Shown here in pieces: positions 60,123-64,000 of a stretch of DNA of 64,000 nt; the first letter of the stretch is position 1; each line of letters starts with the position of its first letter. A program made the translations under genes and the position numbers. Source of the DNA: Paenibacillus marchantiae (GTDB lineage Bacteria > Bacillota > Bacilli > Paenibacillales > Paenibacillaceae); assembly GCF_028771845.1 (NCBI RefSeq), contig NZ_CP118270.1, positions 2,294,001 through 2,358,000 of the forward strand. Reading direction: 5' to 3'. The notes beneath the pieces are model-generated. The model ran no database searches and had not been told where the DNA came from. It saw only the letters and a list, made by a program, of their open reading frames with translations.

Positions 60123-60965
60123 TTAGATCCGCAACAAATCTAGATCGAACTCGGGAACAAGTCCTTCTTTCATCGCTCGTCCAAGCAATGCTGTAATTGC
60201 ACCGTAACCGTCATCGCCCAGGTTGGCGCTGAACTCATTAACGTACAAGCCGATATGCTGCGCAGTTACATCAGGGTCCATCTCTTGTGCATGTTCCATA
60301 ACGTATGCTTTGGACTCATCCGGATGCGCCCAAGCGTATTCCACCGAGGCACGTGCCCAACCTGCAAGAGCATGAGCATCCAGGTTACGACGGGCGATGA
60401 TTGCACCCAGCGGGATTGGCAGGCCAGTGTCGCTTTCCCACCAGTTACCGAGATCTGTCATAAGTTTGAGATCATAATTCTGGTACGTGAAACGTGCTTC
60501 ATGGATAACCAAACCTGCATCGATCTTGCCGTCCCGTACAGCAGGCATAATCTGGTCGAATGGCATAACGACAATCTCGCCTACACCGCCGGGAACATTT
60601 TGTGCTGCCCAGAGACGGAATAACAGGTAGGCTGTTGAACGTTCGCTCGGCACGGCAACTCGGCGTCCTGAGAGATAGGCTGGATCGGTTGTACCGTTAG
60701 CGGTCAGAACCAGCGGACCACATCCTCTGCCAAGTGCGCCGCCCGCAGGCAAGAGCGCATAATCATTCAGCACATAAGGCAGTGCTGCATAGGATATTTT
60801 CATAACTTCAGGTGTATCTGGTCCATCCGGATTTGCCGCAAGGCCGTTGGTAATATCGATGTCCGCATAACGCACATCAAGCTCAGGTGCACCAGGAATC
60901 AGTCCATGCACCCAGGCGTGAAAGATAAATGTATCGTTAGGACAAGGGGAAAATGCAATTTTCAT
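60123..60965 (-). CDS. mqnD: 1,4-dihydroxy-6-naphthoate synthase (MqnD), futalosine menaquinone pathway
   Basis: A 280-residue protein making 1,4-dihydroxy-6-naphthoate from cyclic dehypoxanthine futalosine. The opening MKIAFSPCPNDTFIFHAWVH, the VMKISYAALPYVLNDYALLP stretch and VIHEARFTYQNYDL are characteristic of MqnD, with the binding-protein-like fold. Its start overlaps the mqnB stop (ATGA), so both are translated together. The other pathway genes (mqnA, mqnC) are not in the window. Confidence 0.95.
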   Translation of the reverse strand: MKIAFSPCPNDTFIFHAWVHGLIPGAPELDVRYADIDITNGLAANPDGPDTPEVMKISYAALPYVLNDYALLPAGGALGRGCGPLVLTANGTTDPAYLSGRRVAVPSERSTAYLLFRLWAAQNVPGGVGEIVVMPFDQIMPAVRDGKIDAGLVIHEARFTYQNYDLKLMTDLGNWWESDTGLPIPLGAIIARRNLDAHALAGWARASVEYAWAHPDESKAYVMEHAQEMDPDVTAQHIGLYVNEFSANLGDDGYGAITALLGRAMKEGLVPEFDLDLLRI

Positions 60966-61834
60966 GATGTAAGTACCTCCCGTAAAATGGAACTTGCAGC
61001 CTGGAGCGCATCCAGAGCGTCCTTGATGCGCCAGGCGTCGCGGTCGCGTGGACCGACCGCGTTGGATATAGCCCGTAGTTCGAGTGCTGGTATGCCGAAC
61101 TGCTGGGCTGCAGTTACTACGCCGAAGCCTTCCATGCCTTCGGCGGCGGCATCCGGCACGCGGCGCAATAGCTCCGCGGCCGTCTCGGCAGTTCCGGTCG
61201 CCGTGGATACGGTGACCGCCGTGCCTCCGCTGACTGCGAGCCCTGCCCGCTGCAGCTCATGGCGCAGGCGCGCGGCAAGCACCGCGTCCGCCGCCACACG
61301 GGACGAGCCGAAACCGAGCTCGTCCACGCTGAGGAAGCCGTCTGGCGTCTGCGAGCCCAGATCGGCGGCAACCATGGCGTCGGCTACCACGAGGGAGCCG
61401 ACGTCCGCTCGGCCGGGGAACCCGCCGCCGATGCCGGCACTGACCACCAGCGTGTACGCTGGGGTCAGTCCGGTCCCGGCAAGGGGCCCCGGCCTTGAGG
61501 ATGCGGCAGATGCTTGTGCCGCATCGGGTTCGCTTGGCGCGGCGGAGCCTTGCGCCAGCGCATTTGCGCCAGCCGCTGCAGAGGCAAAGGCCAGCGTGGC
61601 AGCAGTTCCTGCTGCGGCCGAGGCAGGGCCAACACCAGCAGCAATCACATCAAAGTACGCAGCTTGGTCACCCAGGCCGCGTAGTACAGCCTCTTTTTCC
61701 GCATCAACGGCGGTTACGATTAATACACGCTGTGTCGAAGCTGTGGATGTCGCGTTTGTTTCAAAGCTACTTGACAAGCTTGCAGTTTCTGGGCGATTAC
61801 GTTCTATAGAATCATTCTTTTTCTGTTCATTCAT
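60962..61834 (-). CDS. mqnB: Futalosine hydrolase (MqnB) with extra low-complexity segments
   Basis: Cleaves hypoxanthine from futalosine; a nucleoside-phosphorylase-like fold. Core motifs: VLIVTAVDAEKEAVLRGLG, VIAAGVGPASAAAGTAAT, LVVSAGIGGGFPGRADVGSL, EGMEGFGVVTAAQQFG and LRAISNAVGPRD. At 290 residues it is about 60-70 longer than usual. The excess is a polar N-terminal extension (residues 1-35, Ser/Thr/Asn rich) and an Ala/Ser/Pro insertion (about residues 92-125). The DNA of the central part is markedly GC-rich compared with all neighbours. GAGGGAGAA ribosome site. Function is likely retained since the core is intact. Confidence 0.9.
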   Translation of the reverse strand: MNEQKKNDSIERNRPETASLSSSFETNATSTASTQRVLIVTAVDAEKEAVLRGLGDQAAYFDVIAAGVGPASAAAGTAATLAFASAAAGANALAQGSAAPSEPDAAQASAASSRPGPLAGTGLTPAYTLVVSAGIGGGFPGRADVGSLVVADAMVAADLGSQTPDGFLSVDELGFGSSRVAADAVLAARLRHELQRAGLAVSGGTAVTVSTATGTAETAAELLRRVPDAAAEGMEGFGVVTAAQQFGIPALELRAISNAVGPRDRDAWRIKDALDALQAASSILREVLTS

Positions 61835-62053
61835 CCCGAATTCTCCCTCATGAGGTTTTTATAAAGCCATCTATAAAATATGTACGCATAGGCCAGACGG
61901 AGTGACAACTTTACTGACAATGAGCGAAGCGAGCACGTGAACCAGTGAACGAGCACAACGTTCTTCTCCATCATAACGGAAGGGGAAAGATCAGAACAAG
62001 CTTTGAACGTATTTAGCGAGATAAGCGATTTAACGAACAGTAGCAACCCGTCA

Positions 62054-62077
62054 GAACCAGACTGAACCAGACTGAAC
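62054..62077. repeat. Short 10-base tandem repeat
   Basis: GAACCAGACT occurs twice in tandem and is followed by GAAC (2.4 units). No function is proposed. Confidence 0.6.
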
Positions 62078-62189
62078 CCCGAAATTACGCGTTTTATATA
62101 ACAGAATAATCTATTTCTATCTGTATATATGTCACTTTAATCATATATATAAACCTAACGCGAATCATATAAGAAGTCAAAGTAAATGG

Positions 62190-62237
62190 TTGACAATCTG
62201 TATTAACTGTATTAATAATAGTAATACAGTTAATACA
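62190..62237 (+). promoter_or_regulatory. Promoter and large palindromic operator of the GntR/ABC operon
   Basis: TTGACA (62190-62195) and TAATAA (62213-62218) are 17 bases apart. Overlapping them, TGTATTAACTGTATTA (62199-62214) and its exact complement (62222-62237) form a 16-base perfect inverted repeat around seven bases. A bound YtrA-like repressor would cover the promoter. Confidence 0.75.
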
Positions 62238-62321
62238 CCTTAGGATTGAATATATACACTTCAATATACAGTCATCGTTCATCAATAGGGTATTACAACT
62301 TTTATAGAGAGGAGGTGCGGG

Positions 62322-62711
62322 ATGTTCGAATTGGATGTACGCAGCCGTAAGGCGATCTATGAGCAACTAGTGGACAAAATCAAAGAAATGATCGTGTACG
62401 GTGTTCTCCAACCCGATGAGCAACTGCCTTCCGTTCGCACACTGTCCGGGCAGCTCACGGTTAATCCGAATACGATTCAGAAAGCTTACCGGGAACTTGA
62501 ACGTGAAGGTTATATCTACTCATTGCAGGGAAAAGGGAGCTTCGTATCATCGTCCGTGGAACATCCGAATGCAGCCATGAGAGATGAAATCAGAGCCGCT
62601 CTGGTGAAGCTGATTGCGGAAGCTTCATATTCCGGTTTGAGCAAAGCCGATATGACGCTTTTATTTGAGGAAGCGATGGCCCGTATAGAGAAGGGGGAGC
62701 CTCATGATTGA
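62322..62711 (+). CDS. GntR-family regulator, YtrA subfamily
   Basis: A 129-residue repressor with a winged helix (residues about 10-75; QLPSVRTLSGQLTVNPNTIQ, then KAYRELEREGYIYSLQGKGS) and a short helical tail of about 45 residues for dimerisation, the YtrA layout. GAGAGGAGGT ribosome site. The stop overlaps the ATPase start. YtrA-type regulators usually repress their own ABC operon and respond to cell-wall stress or antibiotics; the large palindrome upstream is its probable binding site. Confidence 0.93.
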   Translation: MFELDVRSRKAIYEQLVDKIKEMIVYGVLQPDEQLPSVRTLSGQLTVNPNTIQKAYRELEREGYIYSLQGKGSFVSSSVEHPNAAMRDEIRAALVKLIAEASYSGLSKADMTLLFEEAMARIEKGEPHD

Positions 62712-63606
62712 GCTGAATCAGGTCATTAAGGCATTTGAACAGGAAAAAGCCGTTGATGGCGTCACGATGCAAGTACATAAGGGATCGATCTACGGTTTAC
62801 TCGGTTCCAACGGGGCAGGCAAAACGTCGCTGCTCAAAATACTGGCAGGCATCTATCGTCAGGATAGCGGAACGGTTCGCATTGAGGGACAAGAAGTATA
62901 TGAAAATATGGACCTCAAGGGACGCACCATTTTTATGGCGGATGCGCCATACTTTTTCCCGCAATCGTCCATCCATCAGATGGCTGCCTTCTACCGTTCG
63001 GTATATCCGCGCTGGAATGAGGAGCGTTTTGTACAGCTCGGCAGTGTATTTAAACTGGATGTGAAACGTAAACTGCATCGCATGTCCAAAGGCATGCGCC
63101 GTCAGGCAGCCGTATGGCTTGGACTTAGCTGCATGCCTGAAGTGCTGCTCATGGATGAGCCAATTGATGGGCTTGATCCGGTCATGCGGCAGCAGATCAA
63201 GAACCTGCTGTTCCAGGAAGCAGCGGAGCGTCAGGTGACGATTCTGATCTCGTCTCACAATTTGCGCGAGATTGAAGACCTATGCGATCATGTTGCCATC
63301 ATGCACAAAGGGCGGATTATCGTAGAGAAAGATCTGGATGATCTGAAGGCTGATACACATAAAATTCAGGTCGCTTTCCGCCATCCTGATCATGCCAAGG
63401 CTATGGACGAACAGGTGAATATTTTGCATGAAGAGCAGCGTGGAAGTGTATCCCTGTTTATTGTGAAAGGCAATCGCGAGGCTGTGACGGAACGGTTCCG
63501 TGCATTTGATCCCTATCTGCTGGATGTGCTGCCGCTGACGCTGGAAGAAATATTTATCTATGAAATGGAGGATGCAGGATATGATATTCAACCGATTGTT
63601 CTGTAA
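62704..63606 (+). CDS. ABC transporter ATP-binding protein (YtrB-like)
   Basis: A 300-residue ATPase of the type found with YtrA regulators. Walker A GSNGAGKTS, signature-like MSKGMRRQAAVWLGL (in place of LSGGQ), Walker B VLLMDEPIDGLDPV and switch SSHNLREIEDLCDHV. A C-terminal extension of about 80 residues follows the ATPase domain. ATGATTGAG starts inside the last codons of the GntR gene behind AAGGGGGAG. It pairs with the permease that begins in its own last codons. Confidence 0.93.
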   Translation: MIELNQVIKAFEQEKAVDGVTMQVHKGSIYGLLGSNGAGKTSLLKILAGIYRQDSGTVRIEGQEVYENMDLKGRTIFMADAPYFFPQSSIHQMAAFYRSVYPRWNEERFVQLGSVFKLDVKRKLHRMSKGMRRQAAVWLGLSCMPEVLLMDEPIDGLDPVMRQQIKNLLFQEAAERQVTILISSHNLREIEDLCDHVAIMHKGRIIVEKDLDDLKADTHKIQVAFRHPDHAKAMDEQVNILHEEQRGSVSLFIVKGNREAVTERFRAFDPYLLDVLPLTLEEIFIYEMEDAGYDIQPIVL

Positions 63607-64000
63607 CCGGGGCATCCTGTTCCAAAATTTCAGGCAGCATGGATGGATCGGCATCTTGTACCTGATCACTTTGTTGTTTTCGCTACCGCTCCATATCGGT
63701 ACAGAGTATCGGGATTTACCACAGAAGATTACGAGTTTGTTTCAGGCGAATGGAGAAGTGCAAATTCTGTTTGCCATCACGTTCCCGGTAGCTGCGGGCA
63801 TTTTTCTGTTCCGGTATGTGCAATCAGGTGCACCTTCAGATCTGTTCCACAGTTTGCCGCTGCGCCGAAAGCATCTGTTAACCGTTAATTTGTTGACAGG
63901 ATTTATAATGATCCTGCTTCCGGTCTGGATAACGACTGCCATTACAGGCTGGGTATGGGCAGCACTGGATCAGCCCGCATTTATATTCGAAGGTAGTTCA
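63581..64000 (+). CDS. ABC transporter permease, 3' truncated by window edge
   Basis: First 140 residues of a membrane subunit that begins with ATG 63581, overlapping the ATPase stop by 26 bases and preceded by GGAGGATGCAGG. The frame stays open to the end of the window. It shows MIFNRLFCNRGILFQNFRQH, a helix near residues 23-37, an outer segment (TEYRDLPQKITSLFQ), a second helix near 62-79 (AITFPVAAGIFLFRYV), the motif LFHSLPLRRKHLLTVN and a third helix near 104-127. LHSLPxxR-type text is common in permeases of YtrB-like systems. Confidence 0.85.
   Translation, partial: MIFNRLFCNRGILFQNFRQHGWIGILYLITLLFSLPLHIGTEYRDLPQKITSLFQANGEVQILFAITFPVAAGIFLFRYVQSGAPSDLFHSLPLRRKHLLTVNLLTGFIMILLPVWITTAITGWVWAALDQPAFIFEGSS

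Larger units (their letters stand above)
61835..62321. other. Long intergenic region between mqnB and the GntR/ABC operon
   Basis: The left part (to about 62090) holds nothing I can assign; a small tandem repeat lies at 62054-62077. The right part is very AT-rich and carries the promoter and palindromic operator of the next operon at 62190-62237, with a leader of about 100 bases. A 71-codon open frame on the minus strand here has no ribosome site and looks accidental. Confidence 0.6.

Noticed and set aside
60906..61853. 315-codon open frame on the plus strand opposite mqnD/mqnB
   Set aside because: It lies entirely antisense to two well-recognised overlapping genes in GC-rich DNA, where stops are rare; its translation is an Ala/Ser/Pro/Arg-rich shadow.
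61831..62046. 71-codon minus-strand frame upstream of mqnB
   Set aside because: No ribosome site and no recognisable sequence; treated as intergenic.
1..64000. CRISPR arrays, tRNA or rRNA genes, prophage
   Set aside because: No regularly spaced repeats, cloverleaf-like or rRNA-like sequence, or phage structural genes were seen.

Overview
The window looks like the chromosome of a Paenibacillus-type, endospore-forming, Gram-positive (Bacillota) bacterium. Supporting signs are two YesM/YesN two-component pairs built in the AraC-type style, LplB/YtcP-type sugar permeases, many TTG and GTG starts behind strong AAGGAGG ribosome sites, lipobox signal peptides, a CotH protein, a KinB-like kinase and cre-like and Fur-like operators of the Bacillus kind. 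No rRNA, tRNA, CRISPR array or intact insertion sequence was seen.

Layout. 1-1235: end of an amino-acid ABC importer. 1412-4723: a small membrane protein, then a TetR-YhgE/Pip membrane-protein unit. 5004-19273: a polysaccharide-utilisation locus with a tautomerase, two sugar permeases, a YesN/YesM pair, an SDR dehydrogenase, a cytoplasmic heparinase II/III-like protein, the solute-binding lipoprotein and a huge secreted esterase/beta-helix protein. 19501-24890: CotH-like protein, Vat-like acetyltransferase, CcdC-like protein and a NarL-type two-component system. 25094-30821: a five-gene Opp/Dpp-type importer behind a good cre site. 30890-33385: HU, cold-shock protein, an orphan tyrosine recombinase and an unknown protein. 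33604-42000: YesN/YesM plus a coupled sugar-binding lipoprotein, then mglB-mglA-mglC for galactose-type sugars. 42064-47159: a small membrane protein, a KinB-like kinase with a degenerate GGDEF domain, and lpxC-lpxD-lpxA. 47257-51302: MarR plus a heterodimeric ABC exporter. 51505-57987: iron block (FetAB-like exporter, Btr-like regulator, siderophore importer). 58216-61834: an oxidoreductase, pyroglutamyl peptidase and mqnD/mqnB of the futalosine menaquinone route. 62322-64000: a YtrA-like GntR/ABC operon, cut by the window end.

The most striking content is 44510-47159: three complete lipid A pathway genes, lpxC, lpxD and lpxA, with every catalytic residue I could check intact, in what otherwise reads as a monoderm genome. 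They are visibly AT-richer than their neighbours, yet lpxC sits behind a host-type leader that is a near copy (85 of 104 bases identical, no gaps) of the leader of the adjacent kinase gene. Both copies carry a TATAAT hexamer and a sequence one base from a Spo0A box. No lpxH/I, lpxB, lpxK or Kdo genes are in the window, so the predicted end product is UDP-2,3-diacylglucosamine or something made from it.

A second item worth a look is the HU gene. Its last sense codons form a T TTA AAC slippery heptamer directly before the stop, and the -1 frame stays open for 68 more codons up to the neighbouring terminator.

All assignments are from reading translated sequence and motifs; no database search was possible. 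Start codons were moved from the longest ORF where ribosome-binding sites, promoters or signal peptides argued for it, and each such choice is explained in the entry.
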